Positions 26,400 through 39,200 of a stretch of DNA of 64,000 nucleotides are shown here, one piece after another. The DNA is from Seriola aureovittata. Lineage: Eukaryota > Chordata > Actinopteri > Carangiformes > Carangidae. The notes beneath the pieces were generated by a model. It was not told the origin of the DNA, made no database searches, and saw nothing but the letters and a program-made list of their open reading frames with translations. The position numbers were made by a program, and so were the translations under genes. Within the stretch, counting starts at the first letter, position 1. Every line of letters starts with the position of its first letter. Where the stretch lies: the NCBI RefSeq assembly GCF_021018895.1, contig NC_079365.1, positions 18,447,501 through 18,511,500 of the forward strand, read 5' to 3'.

Positions 26400-26865
26400 G
26401 CGTAAATTAAAGCAGCTATAGTCAGTATCTTTATACGAACAATGGATCACGCTGTTGCATGTAACGTCAAAGGCGTCACACGTAGTGATGAACCCGCAGA
26501 GACTCATTGCACTTCCTCGTAACTCTAATGAGCATCTTTTAACTCATTGTTCACTCTCCACTGCTTTTATCTGTGTCGTTTTCAGCCACAGCAGATATTT
26601 TCAGTGTAAAAGCTGAAAATAAACACATTGTACGCTACCTACTCAGCACCAAACAGTGGACAAAAGAGAGTTAGCAACTAGCTGGTGAACGTAGCGGAGC
26701 ATGTAACAACCAGAGCTAAAAGGAGAGCGACTTTTAGATTTAAATTCAGAAACACAACGACAGATGAATGCTAATGTTGCTACCTATGTGCTGGCTGTGT
26801 AAATATGCAAATGTTTACTAACTTCATGATAAAAAACTTTATAAAGCACTGTGTTTCTGCTTGTT
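26400..26865 (+). repeat. Interspersed repeat family with inverted partner, copy 1
   Basis: Contains GTACGCTACCTACTCAGCAC, CAAACAGTGG and GGTGAACGTAGCGGAGCATG, recognised from a common fish repeat. Its reverse complement is found at 32230-32395. Confidence 0.65.
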
Positions 26866-28926
26866 TCGGTCACCCCAACAGGGCCAAAAAAAAAATCAGG
26901 TTTAATAAACAAAACAAGACAATTAATTGAGGGCAGTCATCAAGAACAAAACATTAGCAATCCACATGAGTTTAAAAGACAGACAGTGAGTGCTGTTTAT
27001 TTTTATTTTTTTTAAATCATTAAAAATCACAAAGGGGCTGGGTGGAAAACTTGTGCATGAGTCAAAGGAGGCTGCCTTTAGTTTTCTAACTGTATTTAAC
27101 AGGAACAATTTGCTGTAGCTACATATTTGTGGCGGCCCTCACTTGTATGTAACACTTACCTGCCCAGGGTGCAAAGGCTGGGAAGGATCATTTACAATCA
27201 CAAAAGCTTCATTCATTGTATTTAATTAAGTCTCACTAGTTTTATTTGGGTTTTCCTTAAAAATCTGTCAGTCAAAGAAGCTGAAATGAACAATTAGTTA
27301 GATCTTATACAGGCATTTGATCACAAAGTAATTCTTCTCATCCCTTCATGCCGAGCTATCAAATAGAACTGTATTAAGTCCAACAAGCTTCATATGTCAC
27401 CATACGCACTGTGGTCTTTAGCCACTGAATTCTCATTCAAACCTTCAGCGGGGTGCCATCCACAGGTTGCTGTACTGTAAAAAGCAGCAGCTCCAGTGCT
27501 CTGTGGCTTAAACTTTGGCAGCTAGGTAAACTCTGATCCCTGAAGCTGCCCTACGGAGGCTGAGATAAGACCTGGAGAGAAGCAGCTATTATCTGCTGTC
27601 AAACTCAGCGTGTGTGTCACCTCCAAAGTCCTCCCCAAGTTCCACCCCAACGCCTTGCAGCCACGTCCTTCTCCCATCTCTGATAGTCTGGTAATAATAA
27701 ACAGGTTGACAGCCTCTCCACTTGGAGATAACGGTCGACACAGGGTTGCGGATGAACTGCGCTGCCAGAGGCCTTGATGTTTCGAGATAAAGGCTTGTCT
27801 GCAAGTCTCCGAGGGAATCGAAGGGAGAGAGGATGCAGGGATGTTGAGGAAGGGGGGTGTTTGGCTGTGATGAACTTCAAGACCTGCGGGATGGGAAACA
27901 CACGTCTGATAATGGAGATTCAAACTAAAAAAAAATAACATTCCTACTCAACCTCCTCACCACTGAGACCCATTTTGCTTCTTGCCTCATTTCCCCACAA
28001 TCTCACTTCTGCTCCCTGCTGGCTGTTTTCTGCCATTGCTTTTTCTGCCCCAGGCATATTTTTATCTTCAGACTTGAACGTGTGAACACGCAGAGCTGAG
28101 TGTTGCAGTCATCTCTAACGACTCGCACATCATGATCAGATCATGGAGTCAGTGTAGATACAAAAGGTGTGTGTTTTGCATGAGGTGCTACACACTCAGC
28201 TACTTCGCTGCTGTCTAATTGAGTTCGTCACCCCGTCATTGTTCTGCACACTCTTCTGCAGGAGGCACAATTACACAGTGATGGTGAGAGAATGACAGAT
28301 GCGCCTATAGCTCGCAGGGGAGATGAGAGAGATAGCTGACAGTGCTATAACCATCAACATAATTAAAGTGTCATTTGAATGAAACCAAAGTAACATGGAA
28401 TCATCGGGGCAGCTAGTGGAAGCTTTATCACAGTCTTTATCCTTGACAAAAAAAAAAAAACAAAAAAAAACTACAGGTTATAACTATTGACCAGCTGTTC
28501 AATAGAGCAAAGGAGCTGTCTCTGGGTAATGCTGCGAGGGGATATCTCTCAAGGTAAAACCTTTTCTACAACACACGGAGAACCTCATTCACTGCCAACC
28601 CGTCCTGCATCCATCCATCTTTCCCTCTTTTCTTTTTCTCAGAGCAGACGAGTGATTTTCAGCGAGCAACTGCGGTGGAAATCACCCTGACAGAGCTCTC
28701 CCTGTTGATTTATGATATACGTTTAGTTATTTATTGGCTAATCATGGCGGGCTGCTGAGAGCAGGTTAGAGTGCACCCCCAGGAAACAACCGGGCAAGCC
28801 TTGGATAGAGAGATGAAGTGGCAAAGCTACTGTCTGGCTTTTTCTGTGAATAGCAGAGAGTTTGGGAGATGTTTGTTTTCAAGGCTACATATTTCATCTT
28901 CAATTAATGGCAGAAAGGAAGATAAT
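26866..28926. other. Non-coding stretch, kazrin intron
   Basis: The reverse frame 27522-27941 (139 codons) stays open in more than one register, reflecting composition more than coding. Nothing else was seen. Confidence 0.5.
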
Positions 28927-28930
28927 TTAA

Positions 28931-29226
28931 AGAAGTAGTTCAAGATTTTGGGAGATATACTTATTTGCTTTCTAGCGGAGAGGAAGATGAGAGGATCAAT
29001 ACCACCCTCATGTAAATGATGTAATGTAAAAGGCTGTTAGCTTAGCTTAGCACAAAGACTAGAAAACATGGGAATGAAATCAAATCCATTTCGTAGCAAC
29101 TCTGAAGCTGACAAATAAACACATTATATCTAATTTCTTCACACAAGCTGTACAGACATGAACATGACATCGAACCTCTCATCAAATTCTCATCAAGTGC
29201 ATTTCCCAAAATGTCCAACTATTCCT
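28931..29226. mobile_element. Miniature inverted-repeat element flanked by TTAA
   Basis: The left end AGAAGTAGTTCAAGATTTTG and the reverse complement of the right end, AGGAATAGTTGGACATTTTG, form a terminal inverted repeat. TTAA stands at both borders (28927-28930 and 29227-29230). The 296-base body has no coding capacity and includes GTTAGCTTAGCTTAGCACAAAGACT, split here only as a recognition mark of a very common fish repeat. The TTAA target suggests mobilisation by a piggyBac-type transposase, which is inference. Confidence 0.8.
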
Positions 29227-30301
29227 TTAAGTGACCAAAGCTATTGACCAGCATAAAGTAACAGCTGCCACTGCAGTCAGCAATGAAAGCACTCCGCATT
29301 TTAGCTGAGACCAAACAGGAATTTTCTGCACCAAAGAAGACCACAGCCAGGATTACTGTAGCACTGCAGGCAAATAACTGACAGACAGGTTTAGGAAGGC
29401 AAAAAAAGCTTTGCAGCACTGAGGACAGATTAATCCATGTCTGACGGAGCGCTGTTTCAGTACAGTGTATTGATAAGGAGCTTATCCCCCTTGTTGGTGC
29501 GTGTAAAGGCACATCTGCAGAGCCTATTGATTAAGAGACTCATCTCACTATCATGTGTTCCCACTCTAGAGGACAGTTCCAATGAATAGCAACACTACAG
29601 ACAATGATCACCGCTTTATCGCTGTCCTTATGCAGCTACTTTGTATGCACGTCAATACCCTGTACACTTTTTCCAATTTCTTCACGTCTACCTTGTCTGC
29701 TTCTTATCAAAAATGCTTAATGCAAGCAGTAAAAACCTATTCTTGTCCAATTACTCGTTCAGTAATGTCTTTAAGCTCTAATTTTGTGCATAAGATGACA
29801 GAAAGAATAACAGTATTGCAAAAGATTATCACATAATAGAGAGAAATTCTTATTTCATTGTTAAACACACAATAACAGCCCCGTGGCATCAAAGGAATTC
29901 AAAATTGTTCCCAAGTCCTACAAGTCGCTATGTACTGGGAATTACTTTCTTTATTTGCTAAAGCTAATACTACAAGATATGACATTTGTTGGAACATGTT
30001 GAAAAATGAGCATCAAGGGAAGCGGAGAGAAAGATAAATAAGGCAGAGAAATGGAAGGGCACCGGGACGGTGTGAGAGACACAAGGTTCAAGCCAAAACA
30101 TGTGAAGTTGCGAAGTCATTTATTATATTTCAACATTTATCTCTGCGAGCAAGAGGCGAGTTATCAGGACGACTAAATTGAAAGACATTCAAGCGTGCAG
30201 TAGAGAGTCAGTAAAAGGAACACTGATGACCAGACCGGCACAGGCTCGCTCTGTATTCCAGGCTTAGCATACTGTTCTGCCTTTTCAAGCACATATATGC
30301 A

Positions 30302-30302
<1 letters not shown>

Positions 30303-30355
<53 letters not shown>
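30303..30355. repeat. (CA)n microsatellite
   Basis: 26 uninterrupted units, with a second short CA run at 30374-30388. Confidence 0.95.
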
Positions 30356-30357
<2 letters not shown>

Positions 30358-30689
30358 GTGATCACATACATATGCACACACACACACAGATAGCTCAAAC
30401 ATTAAAATGCAAAAGCAATTAAACGCAAGCCACAATAGTGCCGAAGAAGTGCCAACCTGACAGAAGGACTTTGATTATTTTAATTAGAGCAATATGGCTG
30501 ACTCATCCATGAATATAACTGAAGGAAAAGAAGGTTCATTTCCCTGACTGAAAACCTGTTTTAGACTAAAGCTACAGTTAGAGGATACGACTACTTTACA
30601 TATGCTTTAATGCAAAAGGTCGAAGCACTTATGTAAATGTGTTTGGAGAGACAAACTGTGCTGATGAGCTACTTTTGTATTATGTCTTT

Positions 30690-30900
30690 TATTTAATGGC
30701 TCCAACTTATTCTAATTGTAAATGTATGTGATTTAAATGTGTTTAATAAGATGGCTCCTGCAGGAACTGGGAATTGCATTAATCTGCATGCTAAATTAGT
30801 TTGTCTGAATCCAAAATTTGTCTGGCTCAGGGAGCTGAGCCCTTGTAAGGGATTATAACAGGGTATTAATACTAAGATCCATGGAAAGCAAAACAATGTA
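30690..30900. other. Candidate conserved non-coding element
   Basis: A unique-looking AT-rich stretch with ATTAATCTGCATGCTAAATT and repeated TAAT cores, inside the 22 kb kazrin intron. The call rests on texture alone. Confidence 0.2.
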
Positions 30901-32229
30901 AAGTTCCTTTCTGTTTCTGAAGATTTTGCATGTGGGCAAACTAATTACCATGGTATCATTTTGCAGTCATGCTGAATAAGTGAATTTGCTCCAGAGTATG
31001 TACCCAAGCAGTTTCCTTGCAGATATGTCCCTGTATTGTCCTTTTTGACTAAAGTGTTTCTAGTTGCAGTTTATTTGTGCACCTAATACAATTCAGTTTG
31101 AGTGCTTTATGTGTGCACAGGTGTTTGGGTTAATGTCTGCTGTCTTGCTGTTTATATACACGAGTATGTCAGGGAGAGGAGGAGAAAATGGAGATGCAGT
31201 CAGATGAGGTAAAGAGGGAGAGAATCAGGAAGGAGGAGGACAAAAGGAGTATTTGTTGATCACCATAGCTTAAAGCCACAATCTCAGGCAGTTTGTTTAC
31301 GGAGGATAACAATCACATTGGATTTCGTTGGACTAGGAGTGTTTCAAGACCTAAAAACCACCTTTCATTACACAAGCCTTTTGAAAGCATAATGGTCTGT
31401 TTGCAACTCCCTGAAGAGACATCCCTTGCCCAAACATAAACCACAGATGAGGCGGAGAGAGGCTGGAGAGTACAGTGAGGAGCTGTTACAGTTAAATATA
31501 CAGCCGCATAATTGGTACACCCTATGTTTGCAATTGCATCTCCTTGGATAAATATACAAAGTGTTCTCCACCCATTACCTCGCTGAGATATGTAAACTCT
31601 CAAATTTAATGTCACTTATAATCTAAATAAGGTGATGGAATATGCATTAAAGCGTATTATACTGTAAAATATTGGCTAAACCTGTATAATATTCATAGAA
31701 TTGCAGAGTTGGCGTTGAGGTTCCATCATCTCAATGTTGTTTCCTGATATTTCCATAAAGATTTACCCATTTTCTGCCCCACTATAATATCTGGTACCTT
31801 ACATTATCCCTTTCTCCTACTTCCCTAAGTGTACTAAATTGTTTTGCCAAATATGTTTTGCAAGAGATGCAATTGCTGCCTGGATTGCTATTCACCAGCA
31901 ACGTGTTTTTCAAGTCCAAGTGTACCACATAGACTGATGGGAGGTAGTCGACGTGGATGGTGAAGGTCCAAACTGCATGTGGTTTGGGCTACTAAAACAC
32001 TTTGATTTAAGTTAGATTAGCAAAATTGTGTTTTTTGGCCATGTATCATCACTTTTTAAGTTAATATGGTGAACAGGTTAGCAAACAGAATTGCTTATTA
32101 CACATGCAGCAGTTAAGGGGCATCATTAAGGCATTCATTTGGAGTTGTGTTTGGCAAATGTGAATCCAATATTCAGTCTTTTTAAGTTGTTTTTTTTTTT
32201 GGTTTCTATGAGGGAAATATCATAAGCTG

Positions 32230-32395
32230 CTAAATGCGCAGCTATGTTCAGCAGCTAGTTGCCCACTGTATCTGACTGCTGTTTGGTGCTGAGAAGGTAG
32301 AGTAGCCTACAGGGGATTTCTTTTGCTGATTTCAACTGTGGCTGAAAATTACACTGTAAGAGTGGCGAGAGTGAACGAAGTGGCTAAACATGTTA
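32230..32395 (-). repeat. Interspersed repeat family with inverted partner, copy 2
   Basis: GCTGTTTGGTGCTGAGAAGG plus TAGAGTAGCC is the reverse complement of the 26630-26660 block with few changes. ATGTTCAGCAGCTAGTTGC matches the neighbouring block of the partner in the same relative order. Confidence 0.65.
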
Positions 32396-32504
32396 ATAAA
32401 AATATTACTCATGCTTCACTTACCACAACCTGATATTGTAGAAAAACAAAGTTCACTAATTGTTTTGCAAATACATTCATTAAAAACACTTTATCATTAT
32501 AACA

Positions 32505-32820
32505 AGACTGAGATTCTGCAGCCACGCCAGCAGCTCTGTGAGGCTGTACTTGAGCTGCATGCTAATGACAGCAAACTAACATGCTCACAATGCTAACATT
32601 CTGTTGATTAGCAGGTATACTGTTTAGCATGTTCATCATTTGATGAATCAATTAGGATTCATCACATGAAAAGTCGACCATGACAGTCTGCACAAAATTT
32701 CAGCACAATCCACTCATTAGTTGTTGAAATATTTCAATCTGGACCAAAGCAATGGACAGACCGACATTGCCATTCACAGAGCCACAGCACTACGGTGGCT
32801 ACAAACATAATCAGGAAGCG
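32505..32820 (-). repeat. 'GCTAAC' interspersed repeat copy
   Basis: Marks: AGCAGCTCTGTGAGGCTG, AACATGCTCACAATGCTAAC, AATTTCAGCACAATCC and CTGGACCAAAGCAATGGAC. The last block matches 50812-50826. Confidence 0.78.
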
Positions 32821-35800
32821 TTGTGTTTCTCTACATGGTTGAATTTATGCTTTGACCCTTTAAACTACAACATCACAAGCTAAAGTATTATTGTAAATAC
32901 ACTGCACTCTATAACAAATTGATTAAAATCCACCTCTTAAATAAAGCCTGAATTTCAATAACATCAGTAACATGCACTGACCCGACTGTTATCATCCCAG
33001 GATTTTGAATGGTTAACATAGTTTGCTTGTCTAAAGAAAACTAAAGGAAGCAGTAGGTGGGAGGCGTTTTAGCCATTTAGAGCAACAGCTTCCAAATTAT
33101 TTCCTTTTTCAACAGTTACGCTTCAAATCAACCATGGCTTTGTTGAGCTACTCTGCATAGTGAACAAGCAAAATTTAACTTCTTTCACGTTACCAACAAA
33201 CTGGAAACCTGCTGAGCCTCATTTTGCAGGAACCTGTTAAGGTTTATGGAACCATGAGAAGAAGTGATGTAATAAAAATGGAAATGTCCCGGAAAATAAC
33301 TTGAGACTGAATCAAACAGAATATGTTAAACTTCAGATGTAAAATAGGAATAGTGATGACTTGACATAGTACATTAAGTATATCCTGGGAGCTCAAAACA
33401 AAGTTATTTGCATACAGTTTTTATGACAATATCGGCTGCCACCACAGACAAAGAAATATTGTTCACAATGTAGATCCTAATGCGGTTTGTGACATTTGTA
33501 TTCATCTTTAAATGATAAAATTAAGCAAATTTAAGCCTCAGATGTGACTCCCTGAGTAATTTACAATTCATAACAGAAATATTAGAGCCTCACCTTGCCT
33601 CCAAAGGATAACAATTATAACTATTTTCAAAAGCACCTGCTTGGCAGTTTATGTCAGGGCTGCAAGAGGACAAGCATCACATTAAAATATCTTCTGTGGA
33701 GTTCATTAAAATACCATCTGCTCACCGAAAAATCACAAAGACTCATGACAGAGCAGAATGGCTCTTCAGGGAATAGTAAAAAAAATTTAAGATTCAGTAA
33801 TCTGGCAATGGCGGTATTAAATGATGCATGATTTTGCATGCTGATAGGCTTTCAGTTGAGATCCCTGGAAACACGTTCTCACTGAAGCAGTCAAACTGCA
33901 ATAAGTGGAGCATCCAGGCAGAGCAGAACGCCACAACCAGCCGGCACCACACACTAACAAATTCATACATGAAGAACCGTAGGAGAGTGTAAGAGGATTC
34001 AGAGTAGGAGTTGAGGAGAGCAGCCGAAATCATTCTTATGAATATTAACAAGGATGGGGAAGAACAAAATAGCACATTAAGAACATGATTCATTACACAA
34101 GAAGACGTACGCAGCACAATCAAACCAACTGCTCCTATTTTAATAATAGGCTTATAGAAACATACTGAAATTGGGTTTTTCATTATGAGGATTTGTGTTT
34201 GACATTTCTGATCCTATTTCCTGTATTTACACTTTGTCGTGCTTCCTCAGTTAATCTTTCCGTTTCAATGTTTGCGGCCTCTTTATGAATCTATCGTGTC
34301 CTGGCTCTGGTTCCCAGGGAGTGATGAGATGCAGTAGAGGGTGGTTAATATATGAAGTCAAAGTAAACACATTTAAATGAGCTAAATGTGAGAGACCCAT
34401 GGAGAATCCCCAGAGATTTAAGCATTACAGTCCACATTTATACTTCAAGGTGTTACTGTAGGGTCTCTAAACGTAGGGTGTCATATGACATCATGTGCAG
34501 GCTTTACATGCTGACTGATGTAGCACTGCATTGTACACGCTTTCTCATGTAAACGTTGTGATACAGAGTAATTACATTTGCTGCACAAGAATATATAGGT
34601 TGATATTGGAGATGAAGGCAAGCTAAATTGTATTGCTTTATTTGGAGGGAGAATATTACCCACCCAATATTGCTGGAAATTGCCAAACCAGACATTAAGT
34701 CTGATATTGTACCCTAAAGTGTTACTTTCTCCAAACAAGTTAAAAATTCCCTTATGAAGGTGAACCTATTTTGCTTGTGTCTAACTAAAATCAACATTTT
34801 TGGGGAATCTGCTCAAATCAAATGTTATTTTCCTGACTCTGTTGCAGCAATCTGCCTAACTTTGTCTTGTCTCACAATACTAACACTCATTACCATAGAA
34901 TTTCTAGAGTAAATATTAAAATGATTGTTTGTTGTCCTCACAGTCACAGCAAACACTATCAACACTGTATACACATACACAGAAAATACAAGCAAACCAA
35001 GCCACCTCATACACACCACTCACCATGTCTCGTCTCACGACATGCATATGTGTTTTAATAAAAAGGTGCACGAAAGCCATGCTAAAGAACACAGAAGTAT
35101 GAAGTAGTCATACTGCTGGAAACAGACAAAATGACTGCAACAGAAAGTCTATGAACAGATGGGTTCATTACCTGTTCTGATAAAGTCAGATGCATTGGAT
35201 CGGTACGCTGGTTAAAGTGATAGTAAAATGAAAAGTGACAGCATGTTATTTGATTTTCCAGTTCATGTCATACATTGAACGATGAATACAAACTACAACC
35301 ACAAATCTTTTTTTTTTTTTTTTTTATGTTCTTCTTGACAAACTCAAATCTAATTTGACTGGCTTTGCTTTCTGTCCCACTTCCAAATCAACAAGAAATT
35401 TTGTAGAGAAAGTTGTAGAAGAAAAATTCTTTGCAAATGGCTTCATATGATATGTGTTAATTGTCTAGAGTTAGTAGCGGTCCAAAGATAAAGCTGAATG
35501 TGCCATTTCTTCTCATGAAGCTTTAAAACGTACAAAGCTGCTTCCAGAGGACAAACTAAATCACTAAAATACATTAAATAATTAAAGAGAACATAACAAA
35601 GTCTTATCTAATCTGCAGGATTTTAGCAGTCTGACTCAGTGTGTTTGTGGAACAACCACCTGGTGGTTGACTCTTCACAGGGCGCGACAGTGAACCACTG
35701 TGGCAGCACTCATGAGACGAGTGTAATGATGAGTAAAGGGGCTAATCCTAAGCGCCAGTGCTGCGGACTGGTGGTCTATAACACCCAGCGCCTCCTGAAC

Positions 35801-38800
35801 CTGATTAACATGGGGTTGGATTAAAGCCCGATAGCCTCTTTGTTTAATTGCATTATTGCAGATTACACCACCAGATTACAAGACTGCGAGGTGGCAGACT
35901 GCGAACACTGTATGGTTTATAAGATTATCATCAGAGGGAGCAAGCTTTATGATCCATATGATGTGATCTCATGCAGTGTTTCTGTGTATTTTGATGTATT
36001 AATTACTGTGTTTGTGTTGTTTTGTAAACACTATACATAAAGTTTGAAAAACTCTTAAACAGCATGTCAACTTCTTTTGTTTCTATTATGAACTTTATTA
36101 ATAGTAAAAATAAAAATAAAATAAAAGTAGTTTATATGGAAACTATACAATGACCAAACTATACCTTTTGGAAAAATGTGATTTTATTTTTGTGAAACAG
36201 TCAGTTAACAGTATATTGTAGGAAATACTAGAGGAAGGAAGACCATAGATAAAGATAATGCTATTGATACGTATCAATCACATGATATTAATTTAAATAC
36301 AAAAGTGTATAATATAATCCATTATAATTAATAATTACATTGTATAATATTAAAGTAACTGAAGTAACTTACTCGCAATTCAAGTAAACTCTGCTACCTG
36401 CACAAAGGTGTATCATTTGACGGCAAATGAAAGTTACAGTCAAAGCATTTCACAACAGTGAACCTGCAGGTTGTCAAAGAAACACAAAGAACCAATCCAG
36501 CTCCAAGAGCCAAATTATCAGCAGCCAGACTGAAGGTGCAGCGGTCAAATCAAAAATCCTTGAAATGTGTGTTGGTTAAAAAAAATCAAGAAAACAAAAA
36601 ACAAAAGGTGTGTGAAGCAGCTCTGGGCCAGATGCCCGCCTGGCCCGACTCCTCAGAGCGATTGCTTCTGGCAGGGAATCAGATAGAAAGGAGAGTCATT
36701 TATATTTCCTGCACCACCCCACAAGCTGTGGAGGCAGGGAGCATTTAAATCTCGTCTAAGGTCAACAGGGAACTCAATGGCTTTGATAACAACTATCCCA
36801 TCTTTGATTCCACACTTTTTTTTTCACCTCTGCAGAAATTCTGCCTTTGATGAGAGGTTGTGTGAGAAGATTTAAAGTAAACAAGACTAGCCAGACGACC
36901 AACAAATAACTGTGTTTAGGTGGCTGTGCTGACATGTGGAAAAAGCTGAGATAAGGGAAACAAAAGGCATACCATTGTTGCTCCACGTCACATTAACGTC
37001 CCCACTCAAGTCTGTTGTGTACACAGAAACTGATGTTTTCTCGTGAATTATTCAGGTTTCAGTCCTGTGGAGGCCACTCCAGCAGCAGCAGCAGCAGCAG
37101 CAGCACCACCACAAGGAAGCTCACCTAAGACTGAATGGTAAATAGCGGACTAATAGCTCAGTTTGAGCTTTCTCTGAATGAGACAAAACAGAAACGAACT
37201 TGAAGGCGGGCTCACATATCTGCTGTGAAAATCTCTCCAGGAACTTTAAATTGTCTGTGTTTGGCAGAAGAAAGTCAGGGGGACGCATAGCCGACTCTAA
37301 GACTCCTGCGTAAGCAAAGTAATCCTAGACACTTATCCACATGAGCCAGACACAAACAACCCTACAACAAAAGGCCTGCAAAGAGCACAAACACTGTCTG
37401 TCACTCAAGAAGAGATTGACAGACAGAGGGGCCCTTTCATATCACCCAAACTCTCTCTGAAATTGAGGTGAGCACCTTTGATCTGCAGAAAGATGCGTGT
37501 AGTGATCCAGATCAGCTTTGTGACAGTGCTCAGGGTTTCCATAGAAACATGTGCGCACCCTAAACACGCCAGATTTAAACATCCTGAACCGCATCAACAG
37601 ATGGCTTCTGCAGAGGATGAAGGATGATGAAGTCTCACAACCTGCCATGCATCAGTTCATCTGACCGAGGCCATACTGTCATCTTATAATACCCACGGTG
37701 GAAGTTTGATCCAGTGTACGACACCTCCTTAATATACAAAAATAGAATGTGTTTGATTGGATGAGAGATTACAGTGTGTGTACAATAATGAGACAGGGTC
37801 GGTAGGCAACACGAACAATGAATGCATTTGCCTCAGGAAAAACAATCTCATCCGTCATGCCATATCAGGAAATATAAATCTACACTGTCATTATATTCTA
37901 CACTCAGGTTTGCCTAAGCATCAGCTGTGACAGACGTGTTTTAAAACCGTCTCTGCAGTTGCTCTGATACGGTCGTTTTTATGTGGAGTCATTAATCTTT
38001 TTTGTTCCCTTAGTGTTTCTGAGGGGGAAGAAATGTGGAAACTGGTGAGACAAATACCAGCTGAAACTGCAATTGTTAAAAAAGAGCAACCCCAGCTCTT
38101 TGAAGTCCAGCCCACTTCAGCTCGCACTGTAACACAAAGGATGTAACACTGAAATAGATGCAATGAAAAGCATTAGGGGTGGACCGATTTCCATACAATA
38201 GGGTCAAAGGAAAAAAATCTCAAAATGAGACATGAGATGAAAGTTGTGGTCGGTTTCAACCAACAGATTCAGGTAATAACAGTTTCTTTGTGTTCCAACA
38301 TCCAGAGATACTTACAGAACAAAGCCAGTCTCACATAAAGAGGATCTCAGAAATGATAACCCACTTTTCCTGCAGGCAGTGGGACCCAAAATGGCTGAAG
38401 CGACATGACAGAAATCATGGATAGATTTCAGGATGAGGCGAACTTCTGCAGAAATCCCTGGATCCTTTGTCCTCTTTTTTCTGTCTCTCTGTGTCAAATA
38501 GTTGATTAGTTCATTATGTACCGGATTTGAACAGATCCATTTTCTCGCTAACAATCGCAGGACAGTCCAGACCTCACTGGATCATTAATCTAGCCCCACA
38601 ATCTATTTTACTTTAGGCTCAGGCTCACATTGCTCCTTTAATTCTTCTCTAGTCAATAATGAATCAAGGTAGATCTGCCAACATTGTAATTGAAATGACT
38701 AAACTGGCAGCTTACTGCTGTGCCAAAACCAGCTATGATTTCTGGCTCATATGAAACTTCAGTTTCATTTCTCCTTATAGGCTGCTAAGCTTTCTTTTGA

Positions 38801-38994
38801 ACTCAGTGACTCTACGTAAAGATTATGCCTCTCTGAGACTGTAAAGGCTGCAAAGAAAAGGGAGGAGATAAAATGTCAGTTGAAAAGCACATTGCTATGC
38901 TGAGTATGAAGTGTGCCGTATAAATTATAAATGTTAATATAAATAAACAGGGCAGGTTTTCTCTTGACTGGAAATGGAAGTTTCCAGTAAAAGA
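32821..38994. other. Non-coding stretch, kazrin intron
   Basis: AT-rich with a T19-type run at 35309-35326 and a CAG run at 37080. Two adjoining short plus frames at 35639-35824 and 35840-36040 lie in less AT-rich unique sequence but are not recognised as protein. Confidence 0.5.
37080..37111. repeat. (CAG)8(CAC)n trinucleotide run
   Basis: Eight CAG units followed by CACCACCAC. On the kazrin strand this is CTG repeats, within the intron and not coding. Confidence 0.9.
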
Positions 38995-39200
38995 TGATAG
39001 CAAGACTACTACAGCCGTTCTAGCAGCTCCGTGAGGATGTACGTAGCCACAGCTGCGTTGTGAACTAAATGCTAATGTCAGCATGGTGACATGCTCAAAA
39101 TTACAATATTAACATTCTGATGTTTGGCAGGTATAAAGTTTACAATGGTCACCAACTTAGTTTGGCATGTTAGCATGGATAGGGCGCCGCCACTGAGCCT
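38995..39200 (-). repeat. 'GCTAAC' interspersed repeat copy, partial
   Basis: Marks: AGCAGCTCCGTGAGGATG, AAATGCTAATGTCAGCATGG and GGCATGTTAGCATGG, in the same order as the 32505 and 50600 copies. The distal half (GGACCAAAG block) is missing. Confidence 0.72.

Larger units (their letters stand above)
29231..32229. other. Non-coding stretch, kazrin intron
   Basis: Unique intronic-type sequence with one CA microsatellite and the TAAT-rich stretch noted at 30690-30900. Confidence 0.5.

Noticed and set aside
27522..27941. A 139-codon minus-strand frame
   Set aside because: Open in other registers as well, low-complexity Ser/Leu-rich, and no family match or splice signals.
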